From: Mycobacterium sp. KBS0706
GTDB taxonomy: Bacteria > Pseudomonadota > Alphaproteobacteria > DSM-16000 > Inquilinaceae
Reading direction: 5' to 3'
Assembly: GCF_005938675.2 (NCBI RefSeq)
Contig: NZ_VCCH02000063.1
Coordinates: 1 to 48,814 of the forward strand
DNA: 48,814 nt
The notes beneath the pieces were generated by a model. It did no database searches. It had not been told where the DNA came from and worked only from the letters and a program-made list of their open reading frames with translations. Shown piece by piece: positions 41,171-48,814 of this stretch. Every line of letters starts with the position of its first letter. Position 1 is the stretch's first letter. The translations under genes were made by a program, and so were the position numbers.

Positions 41171-42376
41171 ATGGCCATGTCAGACCCCGAGATCCACGCC
41201 CTAGGCACCGCTGGCGCCGGCCATGTGCTGTCGCTGATCTTGTCCGGCCAGGCGCGGTCGCGGGCCGACCTCGCCCGCATCTCCGACCTGTCCCGTGCCA
41301 CCATCACCCAGCGCCTCGGCGTGCTGTTCGAGGCCGGGCTGCTGCAGGAGGCGGAGGAGACGCAGGCCAGCGGCGGCCGCCCGGCCCGGGTGCTGAAGCT
41401 GAACCAGGGCTTCGGCGTGGTGCTGGCGGCGGATGTCGGCGAGAGCCGGATCCGGGTCGCCGCGACCGATCTCGGGCCGACTGTGCTCGCGGAGCGGCTC
41501 GGGGATCTCGACGTCGGCAGCGGGCCCGTGCCGATCCTGACCTGGATCGCACAGCAGTTCCGCGACCTGCTGGCGGAGACCGGCCGGCCGGCGTCGGAGG
41601 TTCTGGGCATCGGGTTGTGCCTGCCGGCCCCGGTCGACCATGCCGCCGGGCGGGTCATGGGGCCGTCGGTGATGACCGGCTGGGACGATTTCGACATCCC
41701 GGGCTGGTTCGCGTCCGACTATGCGGCACCGGTGCTGGCCGAGAACGACGTCCGGCTGCGCACCCTGACCGAGCACCAACAATTCTGGCCGGAGGAGCGG
41801 CAGCTGGTCTACATCAAGGCCGGCACCGGCATCGGCAGCGGCATCGTCACCGAGGGCCGGATGCATCGTGGCGCCCGCGGCGCGGCGGGCGACATCGGCC
41901 ACATCCAGCTGCGCGACGCCGAGGCGCCGCTGTGCCGCTGCGGCAAGCTGGGCTGCGTCGAGGCCTATGCCGCCGGCTGGGCGATCGCCCGCGACCTGCG
42001 GGCCCAGGGCTTCGAGGCGCGGGACGCGCGCGACGTGATGGATCTGGTCGGGCGCAACCGGCCGGAGGCGGTCAGCCTGGTGCGCCGGGCCGGCCGGGTG
42101 CTGGGCGAGGTCGCGGCCGATGTGGTCAGCGTGCTGAACCCCAACGTCATCGTGGTCGGGGGGACCCTGTCCGAGGCGGGCGAGCACCTGCTGGCCGGGG
42201 TCCGCGAATTCGTCTACCAGCGCTGCCTGCCGCTGGCGACGCGCGACCTGACCATCGTCGCCGCCCGCGCCGGCGAGCTGGCCGGGCTGCTGGGCGCGGC
42301 CCGGCTGGTGGTCGACACCCGGCTGCAGCCGCAGGCGGTCGACCGCCTGATCGCGGAGCGACGGACGGCGGGCTGA
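41171..42376 (+). CDS. ROK-family transcriptional regulator
   Basis: A 401-residue NagC/XylR/FrcR-type regulator. N-terminal winged HTH (SRADLARISDLSRATITQRL, GRPARVLKL) and a ROK sugar-kinase-like domain with glycine-rich IKAGTGIGSGIV, GAAGDIGHIQL and the zinc motif CRCGKLGCVEAYAAG. Many ROK regulators keep the sugar site and lose catalysis; the ATP site AADVGESRIRVAATD lacks the classic DxGGT spacing, consistent with a regulator. Divergent from the FrcBCA-like operon, it likely represses or activates it in response to the imported sugar. ATG 41171 or 41177 are both possible starts; neither has a strong ribosome site. Confidence 0.92.
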   Translation: MAMSDPEIHALGTAGAGHVLSLILSGQARSRADLARISDLSRATITQRLGVLFEAGLLQEAEETQASGGRPARVLKLNQGFGVVLAADVGESRIRVAATDLGPTVLAERLGDLDVGSGPVPILTWIAQQFRDLLAETGRPASEVLGIGLCLPAPVDHAAGRVMGPSVMTGWDDFDIPGWFASDYAAPVLAENDVRLRTLTEHQQFWPEERQLVYIKAGTGIGSGIVTEGRMHRGARGAAGDIGHIQLRDAEAPLCRCGKLGCVEAYAAGWAIARDLRAQGFEARDARDVMDLVGRNRPEAVSLVRRAGRVLGEVAADVVSVLNPNVIVVGGTLSEAGEHLLAGVREFVYQRCLPLATRDLTIVAARAGELAGLLGAARLVVDTRLQPQAVDRLIAERRTAG

Positions 42377-42429
42377 GCACAGCTCGGCATGACTGGCCGC
42401 GCAAGTTGCCGAGGTGGCAGCTTTCCCTC

Positions 42430-43407
42430 ATGCTGTCAGATATGCGAAGGGCGCACGCTCGGGGGGGCGCTGCCGTGCGGATGACCGATGAGGGGGCCAG
42501 GACCTACGCGAAGGGCCGCATTCTCCTGTCGTCTGAGGGCAGGGGCTGGCGCGGCATCTCCGCCGAACTGCGGTCTCACCCTGCCGGCGAAAGGCCGGCG
42601 AATGTCCTTTCCGTCACCGAGATTGCCGTCATGGTCCGCGGCACGGCGGTCGTGACCCGGCAAGCAGAAGGTGTTCGGCAACACATCGTCACGTCTTCCG
42701 GCACGATCGGGCTGTCGCCCGCCAGCGTGCGCGAAGATTACAAGCGCGTAGAAACAGACATCGACGAGATGCTGCACATCTATCTCTCGCCAAGCCCGTT
42801 CGCAGCTCTTGCCAAACACACGTCGGAAAGCTTCGACGCGGCGTCGGTGAGATACGATGCGGGCTTCAGGGATCCCCTCATCGAGCAGATCGCGGCCGAG
42901 ATCCTCGGCGAATTGCGGTTCGAAACCTCCTGTGGGGACCTGCTGGTCGAGACGTTGGCCGACGTGCTCGCGGTGCGGCTGCTCAACAACTACTCCAGCA
43001 TCGGCGCTGGCCACCGCCGTGCATCCCGGCGATCAAGAGGGCTGGATGCGCGTCGGCTTCAGCGGGTCACCGAATATATTGATGCGAATCTGCAGAAGGA
43101 GATCACGGTCGACGCACTCGCTTCGGCGGCCTCACTCAGCCGTTTCCATTTCTCGCGAATGTTCAAAGTGACGACCGGGCAATCGCCGAGCCGCTTCATC
43201 GGACAGCGGCGGCTGGATCTGGCCAAATCGCGCCTGGTGCAGGGGGCATCGATCGCCCAGGTCGCGTTCGATTGCGGGTTTTCCTCGGAATCGAACTTCA
43301 TCCGGTCATTCCGCAGGGCGACGGGCCTCACCCCGGGGCAGCACCGAGATCGCGTTCCTGCTTCCATTCGTTGCCGGCCTGGATGGTTCCAACACAGCAC
43401 GCCGTGA
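42430..43407 (+). CDS. AraC-family transcriptional regulator
   Basis: A 325-residue regulator, start uncertain (ATG 42430, 42442 or 42481 are in frame). The C-terminal third has two HTH motifs: ITVDALASAASLSRFHFSRM (first) and ASIAQVAFDCGFSSESNFIRSF (second), followed by FRRATGLTPGQHR. The N-terminal two thirds resemble no specific sugar cupin I can place. Gene order puts it 90 bp upstream of a Tat-exported VOC protein and an exported ABM protein on the same strand, so it may control them. Base composition is a little less GC-rich than its neighbours. Confidence 0.88.
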   Translation: MLSDMRRAHARGGAAVRMTDEGARTYAKGRILLSSEGRGWRGISAELRSHPAGERPANVLSVTEIAVMVRGTAVVTRQAEGVRQHIVTSSGTIGLSPASVREDYKRVETDIDEMLHIYLSPSPFAALAKHTSESFDAASVRYDAGFRDPLIEQIAAEILGELRFETSCGDLLVETLADVLAVRLLNNYSSIGAGHRRASRRSRGLDARRLQRVTEYIDANLQKEITVDALASAASLSRFHFSRMFKVTTGQSPSRFIGQRRLDLAKSRLVQGASIAQVAFDCGFSSESNFIRSFRRATGLTPGQHRDRVPASIRCRPGWFQHSTP

Positions 43408-43497
43408 ATGGAAAACAGCACGGCGGGAGAACGCCATGCACGGACAGCGATCTATGATCCGACCGATCAGCGCGGAATCGCAGAGACGGAGGCAATC

Positions 43498-44382
43498 ATG
43501 GCCGGCGAACCCAATGGCGATAACGGATTTGCAGACCCTGACCGCCGCGACGTTCTGCGCGCCGCGGGTGCTGCCGCGATCGGTGGAGTGGCCGTCGCGG
43601 CCCAGGCGGCGAGGTCTCCTGCCTTGGCCCAGTCCGCCGACGGCTCAAAGCCGAGCGGCGCGGCGGGAACGCGCGATCAGGCACTGCTCGGCGCCCGGCT
43701 CCAGGGCGTGCAGCACTTCGGCCTCACGGTCCAGAACATGGACCGCGCCTTCGCGTTCTACACCGAGGTGCTCGGCGGCACCGAGGTGATGCGCGACGGG
43801 GATTTCCACGGCGAGAAGATCCACAACACCCTGCTGACCGATCAGGAGATCGTCGCCCGGGAGCGGGGAGTCAATCCGCGCACCATCGGGGTGCCCGACC
43901 TGAGGGACGGCGGGCAGCGCCTCGACGTGCGCTTCGTGCAGTTCGACAATGTCGTGATCGAGCTGCTGCAGTACCGCGACGCCCAGCAGACGATGGGCAG
44001 CGGGGACAGCTGGGCCGAGCCGCGGGACCATATGAGCCCGGCTTATCCGCGGTCGATGCACATCTGCTTCTACATCCGCGACGATGTCGACTTTAACAAA
44101 TTCATCCACGACCTGGAGGCAGAGTCGGCGCGCCGCGGCATGACCCAGGTGAAGGCCAACCGCGTGATCACGGTGACGTCGGAACAGGAGCGCCTGGCGG
44201 CGCCGCTCGACGCCAACACCAACAGGATCACGGAAGGCAAATCGAACGGATGGTCCCTGATCTATTGCAAAGGGCCGGAGGGCGAGCAGCTCGAGTTCGT
44301 TCAGGCGCTCGGGCCCGTGAAGCAGACCTTCGAGGATGCCATGGCAGCCCGCCGACGCATGCTCGCGGCCGCAGCGGAGTGA
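43498..44382 (+). CDS. Tat-exported VOC (glyoxalase/dioxygenase-fold) protein
   Basis: A 294-residue protein. A twin-arginine signal (DRRDVLRAAGAAAIGGVAVAA) precedes two VOC half-domains: GVQHFGLTVQNMDRAFAFYTEV...FVQFDNVVIELLQY and SMHICFYIRDDVDFNKFI...EGEQLEFVQAL; likely metal ligands are His in VQHFG and MHICF and Glu in VIELLQ and QLEFVQ. ATG 43498 is chosen because GGAGG lies five bases upstream. Export of a VOC protein is uncommon. It may bind or modify a quinone, phenol or antibiotic-like compound, but no substrate is evident. Confidence 0.88.
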   Translation: MAGEPNGDNGFADPDRRDVLRAAGAAAIGGVAVAAQAARSPALAQSADGSKPSGAAGTRDQALLGARLQGVQHFGLTVQNMDRAFAFYTEVLGGTEVMRDGDFHGEKIHNTLLTDQEIVARERGVNPRTIGVPDLRDGGQRLDVRFVQFDNVVIELLQYRDAQQTMGSGDSWAEPRDHMSPAYPRSMHICFYIRDDVDFNKFIHDLEAESARRGMTQVKANRVITVTSEQERLAAPLDANTNRITEGKSNGWSLIYCKGPEGEQLEFVQALGPVKQTFEDAMAARRRMLAAAAE

Positions 44383-44388
44383 CCAGCC

Positions 44389-44799
44389 ATGTCCAGGACG
44401 ATGCGTCCCGTGCTTGCGGGCCTTGCCTGCGTCGCCGGCGTGACTTCGGCGATGGCGCAGGAGGGACCTGGCAAGGGCTATTCGCAGGTGCCGCAAGGCG
44501 CCTACTCGGTCGTGGCGGAGGTGCGGGCAAAGCCCGGCAAGGAAGCCGAGCTGCGCGCCGCCACGCTGCCGCTTGTCGCACTGGTCCGGAGCGATCCGAA
44601 GAATTTCGTCTACTTCCTTCAGGAAGACCGCGCGGCGCCGGGGCACTTCATCTTCTACGAGATCTTCGCCGATCGGGCCGATTTCGAGGCCCACAACGCC
44701 ATGCCCTATGTGAAGGAGTGGTTCGCCAAGCTGCCCGACCTCGCCGATGGCGGCGTCAAGGTCATGACGATGGAGATCCTTGCGGGACCTCCAGGCTAG
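44389..44799 (+). CDS. Exported ABM-domain (antibiotic-biosynthesis monooxygenase-like) protein
   Basis: A 136-residue protein with a cleavable signal (residues 1-23, ending SAMA|Q) and a dimeric alpha/beta-barrel fold: YSVVAEVRAKPGKEAELRAA, LVRSDPKNFVYFLQEDR, HFIFYEIFADRADFEAH and YVKEWFAKLPDL. Cofactor-free quinol monooxygenases such as YgiN share this fold and the terminal FHxxxE/YxD-type features. It starts 6 bp after the VOC gene, so the two exported proteins are co-expressed and may act on one aromatic compound. Its 3' end overlaps a convergent VOC gene by 38 bp. Confidence 0.88.
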   Translation: MSRTMRPVLAGLACVAGVTSAMAQEGPGKGYSQVPQGAYSVVAEVRAKPGKEAELRAATLPLVALVRSDPKNFVYFLQEDRAAPGHFIFYEIFADRADFEAHNAMPYVKEWFAKLPDLADGGVKVMTMEILAGPPG

Positions 44800-45163
44800 C
44801 CACGCAGAACTGATTGCCCTCGGGGTCGGACATCACCGTGTAGCGCTCGGCCTCACGCTGGACCTTGGCGCCGAGCGCCAGTAGGCGTCGCACCTCCGCC
44901 GGCCGGTCGGATGCGGCGATGTCGAGATGGACGCGGTTGTTGCTGTAGTCCCGCGTCGGGACCTGGTGGAAGCACAGGCTCGGCCCCGGCCCGTCGACCA
45001 GGACGACGGGGTCGGTCTCCGGTGTCAGGCCCAGCGCGGCCAGCCGGTCGATCTCCGCCTGGTCGTAGGGCCGCACGGCATAGCCGTCGAGCGCCGCGGC
45101 CCAGAACCGGGCCTGGGCCGGCGCCTGCCGGCTCTCGAACACGATCTCCCGCAGCCGTCCCAT
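44762..45163 (-). CDS. VOC-family protein (small glyoxalase-like)
   Basis: A 133-residue cytoplasmic protein of the vicinal-oxygen-chelate fold, with a single pair of half modules: IVFESRQAPAQARFWAAALDGY and LCFHQVPTRDYSNNRVHLDIAASD, then YTVMSDPEGNQFCVASL. The DPEGNQFCV phrase is common to many small VOC proteins. It is convergent with the ABM gene (38-bp coding overlap) and its stop lies beyond the other stop, so each 3' end is antisense to the other. Confidence 0.85.
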   Translation of the reverse strand: MGRLREIVFESRQAPAQARFWAAALDGYAVRPYDQAEIDRLAALGLTPETDPVVLVDGPGPSLCFHQVPTRDYSNNRVHLDIAASDRPAEVRRLLALGAKVQREAERYTVMSDPEGNQFCVASLEVPQGSPSS

Positions 45164-45180
45164 CGGGCGCCCTCCTTGAG

Positions 45181-46539
45181 TCAGAGCGGCAGGCGCACCG
45201 TGCAGCGCAGCCCGCCCATCGGCGAGGTCGACAGCACCAGGTCGCCGCCATGCCGGCGCGCCACGTCGCGGGCGATGGCGAGGCCGAGGCCGGTGCCGCC
45301 GGTCTCCTGGTTGCGCGATTCATCCAGCCGGACGAAGGGCTTCATCGCCTCCTCGCGCTGGTTCGGCGGAATGCCGGGGCCGTCATCGTCCACCACCAGG
45401 GCGACGGCGCTGTCGTCCTGGACCACGGACAGCCAGACGTGCTGGGCATGGCGCCGCGCATTGGACAGCAGATTCGCCAGGCAGCGCCGCAGCGCCTCGC
45501 GCCGCAGCGGCAGGATGTGGCTCTCCGGGGCGTCGAAGGCGATGTCGGCGCCCTCCCGCCGGGCCGCCACCACCACCTCCTCGAGGAAGGCGGCGAGGTC
45601 GGTCGGCGTCGCCTCTTCGGTGCCTTCTCCCCGGGCAAAGGAGAGATAGGCGTCGATCATCTGCCGCATCTCCTCGACATCGTTGCGCAGCTCGTCGATG
45701 TCCGGCCCGTCGCCGAGCATGGCCAGCTGCAGCTTCATCCGGGTCAAGGGGGTGCGCAGGTCGTGGCTGACCCCGGCCAGCATCTCGGTGCGCTGCTGGA
45801 TCTGGCGGCGGATGCGGTCGCGCATCTCGATGAAGGCCTCGGAAGCCTGGCGGATCTCCTCCGCCCCATGCGGCCGGAACCCCGGCATGTCGCGGCCCTT
45901 GCCGAAGCGGTCGGCGGCGATCGCCAGCCGCCGGATCGGGCGCAGCTGGTTGCGCATGAAGATGATGGCGACGGCCGACAGGATCACCGTCGACCCGATC
46001 ATCGACAGATAGAACAGGTTGGTGGTGAAGCTGGACAGCCGCTTCGACGGCACCTCGACCGTCAGCACGCCGGCCGGCAGCTGCATGCGGACGACATCGG
46101 TGTCGTTGTCCGTATCGGAGAGGATGGTGAAGTCGTAGGGCTGCGACGCGCGCATGGCCCGGGCGAGGGCGCGCTGGCCTTCGTCCAGCGCATCGCTGCC
46201 GGTCGGCCCCAGCTCGACGCCGGGATCGAAGCCGTAGATCAGCCCGGTGTTGCGCTGTGCCCGCAGGAACACGGCGCCGCGGGCGATGGGTGTCATGCCC
46301 CCCGAGATCTCGTCGATGGTCAGGCCGATCTCGCCGGAGACGGTGCGGGCCATCGTCGTGGTGATCACGTCGATATGGCGGCCGAAGAAGACATAGGTCG
46401 AGATCGCCTGGGCCAGGATCATCGGGGTGACGATGATCACCAGCGCCCGGCCGAACAGGGTGCGCGGCAGGAACCGCTTGATCCGTGCCCGCAGCCGGAG
46501 GGGTGTGGACAGCCGGGGCAAAGCGGGGGAGGGCATCAT
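45181..46539 (-). CDS. EnvZ-type sensor histidine kinase
   Basis: A 452-residue membrane kinase: TM1 (RALVIIVTPMILAQAISTYVFF), periplasmic loop of about 120 residues, TM2 (FYLSMIGSTVILSAVAIIFM), HAMP (RNQLRPIRRLAIAADRFGKG), H-box LAGVSHDLRTPLTRMKLQL, N-box LANLLSNARRHA, and G-boxes DDDGPGIPP and GGTGLGLAIARDVARRHGG. The start overlaps the response regulator stop by 4 bp (46536-46539), so the pair is translated together. Confidence 0.95.
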   Translation of the reverse strand: MMPSPALPRLSTPLRLRARIKRFLPRTLFGRALVIIVTPMILAQAISTYVFFGRHIDVITTTMARTVSGEIGLTIDEISGGMTPIARGAVFLRAQRNTGLIYGFDPGVELGPTGSDALDEGQRALARAMRASQPYDFTILSDTDNDTDVVRMQLPAGVLTVEVPSKRLSSFTTNLFYLSMIGSTVILSAVAIIFMRNQLRPIRRLAIAADRFGKGRDMPGFRPHGAEEIRQASEAFIEMRDRIRRQIQQRTEMLAGVSHDLRTPLTRMKLQLAMLGDGPDIDELRNDVEEMRQMIDAYLSFARGEGTEEATPTDLAAFLEEVVVAARREGADIAFDAPESHILPLRREALRRCLANLLSNARRHAQHVWLSVVQDDSAVALVVDDDGPGIPPNQREEAMKPFVRLDESRNQETGGTGLGLAIARDVARRHGGDLVLSTSPMGGLRCTVRLPL

Positions 46540-47234
46540 CCGTCGGGTCTCAGCACATAGCCTTCGCCGCGCACGGTGTGGAGATAGCGGGGCAGGCGCG
46601 GGTCGGGCTCGATCTTACGCCGAAGCCGCGTCACCTGCACGTCGACCGCCCGCACGCCGCCATCGACCGTGCCGGATTCGGTCAGCGCCTCGCGCGACAC
46701 GGTCTCGCCGGCATGCTGGGCCAGGATGCGCAGCAGGTTCTCCTCGCCGGTGGTCAGGCGCACGCGCTCGCCCTCCTGCAGCAATTCGCCGCGCTCGATG
46801 TCGAAGCTGAAGGCGCCGAGCCGGATGGTGCCGGCGGCCCGCGGCGGCGGCGGCGCCAGGCGGCGCAGGATGCTGTTGATGCGCAGCACCAGCTCGCGCG
46901 GCTCGAACGGCTTCGGCAGGTAGTCGTCGGCGCCGCTCTCAAGCCCGGCGATGCGGTCCTCCGGCTCGCCGCGGGCGGTCAGCAGCAGGATCGGCGTGCT
47001 CATCCGCTGGCGCAGGTCGGCGGTCAGCTGCAGCCCGGTCTCGCCCGGCATCATCACGTCCAGGACCAGGAGGTCGAAGGCGATCGCCGCCAGCTTCTCC
47101 CGCGCATCCGCGGCATCGACCGCGGCGGTCACCAGGAAGCCGTTCTCCACCAGGTATTTGCGCAGCAGCTCGCGGACGCGGCGGTCGTCCTCGACGACCA
47201 GGATGTGGGCGGGCTCGTCGGCGGTCATGGTCAT
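46536..47234 (-). CDS. OmpR-family response regulator (PetR-like context)
   Basis: A 232-residue regulator: receiver with VVEDD, phospho-acceptor Asp in LLVLDVMMPG, conserved LTARG and KPFEP Lys; C-terminal winged helix (LTTGEENLLRIL, VDVQVTRLRRKIEPDP, LHTVRGEGYVL). It partners the EnvZ-type kinase. Gene order MarR - OmpR-type regulator matches the petP-petR pair described in Rhodobacter capsulatus, where petR is needed for photosynthetic and respiratory growth; whether this gene is orthologous needs a phylogeny. Confidence 0.94.
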   Translation of the reverse strand: MTMTADEPAHILVVEDDRRVRELLRKYLVENGFLVTAAVDAADAREKLAAIAFDLLVLDVMMPGETGLQLTADLRQRMSTPILLLTARGEPEDRIAGLESGADDYLPKPFEPRELVLRINSILRRLAPPPPRAAGTIRLGAFSFDIERGELLQEGERVRLTTGEENLLRILAQHAGETVSREALTESGTVDGGVRAVDVQVTRLRRKIEPDPRLPRYLHTVRGEGYVLRPDG

Positions 47235-47240
47235 GGGCTT

Positions 47241-47762
47241 CTACCGGCTGGCGACGCGGGGGGCGGGGACCGGAGCGTCCGGCTCCTCCTCCATCACCGC
47301 CGGCTCGCTCAGCGCGATCAGCCCCTCCAGCACCTTGCGGAAGCCGTCCACGGCCTCGGCCCCGGCGCTGCGATAGGCCTGGCCGATCAGCCGGCGCTGG
47401 CTCTCGAACAGCTGGCGCTCCAGCACGGCGCCCGTGTCGGTCAGGGTCAGCAGGCGCTGGCGCCGGTCGCGCTGGCCCTGCTGCTGCTCGACATAGCCGC
47501 GCTCGACCAGGTCGTTCAGGACTCGGCCCAGGCTCTGCTTGGTGATGCGCAGGATCGCCAGCAGCGCACTGACCGTGATCTCCGGATGCCGCCCGATGAA
47601 ATAAAGCGCACGGTGATGGGCCCGGCCGAGACCCAGGGTTGCGAGCAGCGCATCGGGCTCGGCAGTGAAGCCGCGATAGGCGTAGAATAGCAACTCGATG
47701 CCTTGGCGGATCTCCTCCTCGCGGAGGAAGAGCGGATTCACGGGCGATTTTATGTCAGCCAT
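47241..47762 (-). CDS. MarR-family transcriptional regulator (PetP-like context)
   Basis: A 173-residue winged-helix protein. GLGRAHHRALYFIGRHPEITVSALLAILRITKQSLGRVLNDLVERGYVE is the MarR DNA-binding region and QQQGQRDRRQRLLTLTDTG the wing. It sits 6 bp upstream of the OmpR-type regulator gene and is divergent from the aminotransferase at 47840. The short intergenic space holds a TTGACTTGTTTTGACC stretch (47764-47779) that could serve as promoter or operator. Confidence 0.9.
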   Translation of the reverse strand: MADIKSPVNPLFLREEEIRQGIELLFYAYRGFTAEPDALLATLGLGRAHHRALYFIGRHPEITVSALLAILRITKQSLGRVLNDLVERGYVEQQQGQRDRRQRLLTLTDTGAVLERQLFESQRRLIGQAYRSAGAEAVDGFRKVLEGLIALSEPAVMEEEPDAPVPAPRVASR

Positions 47763-47839
47763 GTTGACTTGTTTTGACCCCGAATGTTACCGCTCACGGT
47801 CCGACGGCGATACAAATGACAATGCGGGAAAGGCCCATC

Positions 47840-48733
47840 ATGTCGACGACTCCCTTCCATGACCGTGACGGCTGGATATGGATGGACGGCAAGCTGGTCG
47901 AATGGCGTAGCGCCAACATCCACGTCCTGACTCATGGCCTACACTATGCCAGTTCCGTGTTCGAAGGGGAGCGGGCTTACAACGGCCGGATCTTCAAGGG
48001 CACGGAGCACTCGAAGCGGCTGGAGTTCTCGGCGACCACGCTCGGCATGAAGCTGCCCTACAGCACGGCGGAGCTGGATGCGGCAAAGGCACTGACCCTC
48101 GAGAAGAACGGTCTGACCGACGCCTATCTGCGCCCGGTCGCCTGGCGCGGGTCGGAGATGATGGGCGTGTCGGCCCAGGCCAACACCATCCATGTCGCCA
48201 TCGCGGTGTGGGAATGGCCGAGCTACTTCTCGGCCGAGGCCAAGATGAAGGGCATCCGCCTGACCCTGTCCGACTGGCGCCGCCCGTCGCCGGACTCGGC
48301 CCCGGTGCATGCCAAGGCGGCCGGCCTGTACATGATCTGCACCCTGGCCAAGCACAAGGCCGAGGCCGCGGGCTACCAGGACGCGCTGATGTACGACTAC
48401 CGCGGCTATGTCGCGGAGGCGACCGGCGCCAATGTCTTCATCGCCATCGACGGCAAGCTGCACACCCCGACCGCCGACTGCTTCCTGAACGGCCTCACCC
48501 GCCAGACCGCGATCGAGCTGGCCCGCCGCAACGGCATCGAGGTGATCGAGCGGCACATCCAGCCGGAGGAGCTGGCCAAGGGGACCGAGGTGTTCCTGAC
48601 CGGCACCGCGGCCGAGATCACCCCGGTCGGCGAGATCGGCGCGCATCGCTTCACCCCGGGCCAGATCTGCAAGACCATGATGGACGCCTACTCGGCCGAG
48701 GTCCGCAAGGAGCCGAAGGCCGCCGCGGCCTGA
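47840..48733 (+). CDS. ilvE: Branched-chain amino acid aminotransferase
   Basis: A 297-residue PLP-dependent (fold type IV) transaminase for the last step of Leu/Ile/Val synthesis. ATG 47840 has AAAGG just upstream and starts the normal MSTTPFHDRDGWIWMDGKLVEW, with VFEGERAYNGRIFKGTEHSKRL, PLP Lys in PVHAKAAGLYMICTLAKHKAEA, GYVAEATGANVFIAIDG, and EVFLTGTAAEITPVGEI. The frame also stays open to 47774, but that stretch lies in the divergent promoter. A strong hairpin terminator follows the stop. Confidence 0.93.
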   Translation: MSTTPFHDRDGWIWMDGKLVEWRSANIHVLTHGLHYASSVFEGERAYNGRIFKGTEHSKRLEFSATTLGMKLPYSTAELDAAKALTLEKNGLTDAYLRPVAWRGSEMMGVSAQANTIHVAIAVWEWPSYFSAEAKMKGIRLTLSDWRRPSPDSAPVHAKAAGLYMICTLAKHKAEAAGYQDALMYDYRGYVAEATGANVFIAIDGKLHTPTADCFLNGLTRQTAIELARRNGIEVIERHIQPEELAKGTEVFLTGTAAEITPVGEIGAHRFTPGQICKTMMDAYSAEVRKEPKAAAA

Positions 48734-48753
48734 GGCTGCGCTGAACCAGGACA

Positions 48754-48787
48754 GGGGCGCGTCTCGGAAGCGGGACGCGCCCCTTTT
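48754..48787 (+). terminator. Rho-independent terminator after ilvE
   Basis: GGGGCGCGTCTC (48754-48765) pairs with GGGACGCGCCCC (48772-48783) around a six-base loop (one G-T wobble), directly followed by TTTT. It begins 20 bp after the aminotransferase stop. Confidence 0.88.
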
Positions 48788-48814
48788 CGATTCCAAGACC
48801 ATCAGCCTACGCCG

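Noticed and set aside
41617..42429. Upstream extension of the AraC gene to a 596-codon frame
   Set aside because: It overlaps the ROK gene in another frame and its translation is Arg/Gly-rich noise; the AraC protein begins near 42430.

Overview
The window is a GC-rich (by eye well above 60 %) stretch of an alphaproteobacterial chromosome. Pointers to that group are a DUF2794 gene, a MarR + OmpR-type regulator pair arranged like Rhodobacter petP-petR, an FrcBCA-type sugar transporter, a Caulobacter XylB-like pentose dehydrogenase and short dispersed hairpin repeats. A plant- or soil-associated member of the Rhodospirillales or a relative is my best guess; no rRNA or marker gene settles it. I see no transposase, integrase, CRISPR array, tRNA or rRNA. 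No gap between genes exceeds about 270 bases.

Layout. 1-7189: the 3'-truncated gene of a TonB-dependent siderophore receptor behind a Fur-like palindrome, a DUF4142 secreted protein, an EEP-family phosphodiesterase/nuclease overlapping a phospholipase-D + VTT membrane fusion protein, and an ArsB/NhaD-type permease. 7202-13469: LacI regulator, CUT1 sugar-binding protein, two permeases and a cytoplasmic GH127 beta-L-arabinofuranosidase, with no ATPase gene; two near-identical palindromic operators precede the lacI gene. 13651-20810: a GNAT acetyltransferase, a NagZ-type GH3 hexosaminidase and a complete peptide/oligosaccharide ABC importer (binding protein, two permeases, two ATPases) behind a perfect 10-10-10 palindrome. 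20873-28225: divergent LacI regulator and a complete CUT1 importer with its own ATPase, a sugar isomerase/epimerase and a Gfo/Idh/MocA oxidoreductase. 28362-35826: an FAD-linked D-2-hydroxyacid dehydrogenase, a methyltransferase, a NIPSNAP protein, the housekeeping yfgM-bamB-der operon, a DUF2794 protein and a XylB-like aldose dehydrogenase. 36093-42376: FrcBCA-like CUT2 importer, LacD/DhnA-type aldolase and PfkB kinase, with a divergent ROK regulator. 42430-45163: AraC regulator, Tat-exported VOC protein, exported ABM-domain monooxygenase and a second VOC protein. 45181-48787: MarR regulator, OmpR response regulator and EnvZ-type kinase, divergent from a branched-chain aminotransferase with a clear terminator.

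How it works together. Roughly 33 kb (7.2-42.4 kb) is a sugar-scavenging island: four ABC importers of three different types, three of them paired with a local LacI or ROK repressor and a recognisable operator, and each next to its own cytoplasmic enzymes. The picture is uptake of small plant- or microbe-derived glycosides followed by intracellular cleavage (GH127, GH3), oxidation/isomerisation (Gfo/Idh + TIM-barrel isomerase) or phosphorylation and aldol cleavage (PfkB + aldolase). Two features deserve most attention: the PfkB/aldolase/FrcBCA/ROK locus, which reads like a fructose-1-phosphate-style route for an unidentified ketose, and the ATPase-less GH127 importer, which probably borrows the MalK-type ATPase encoded 13-16 kb away.
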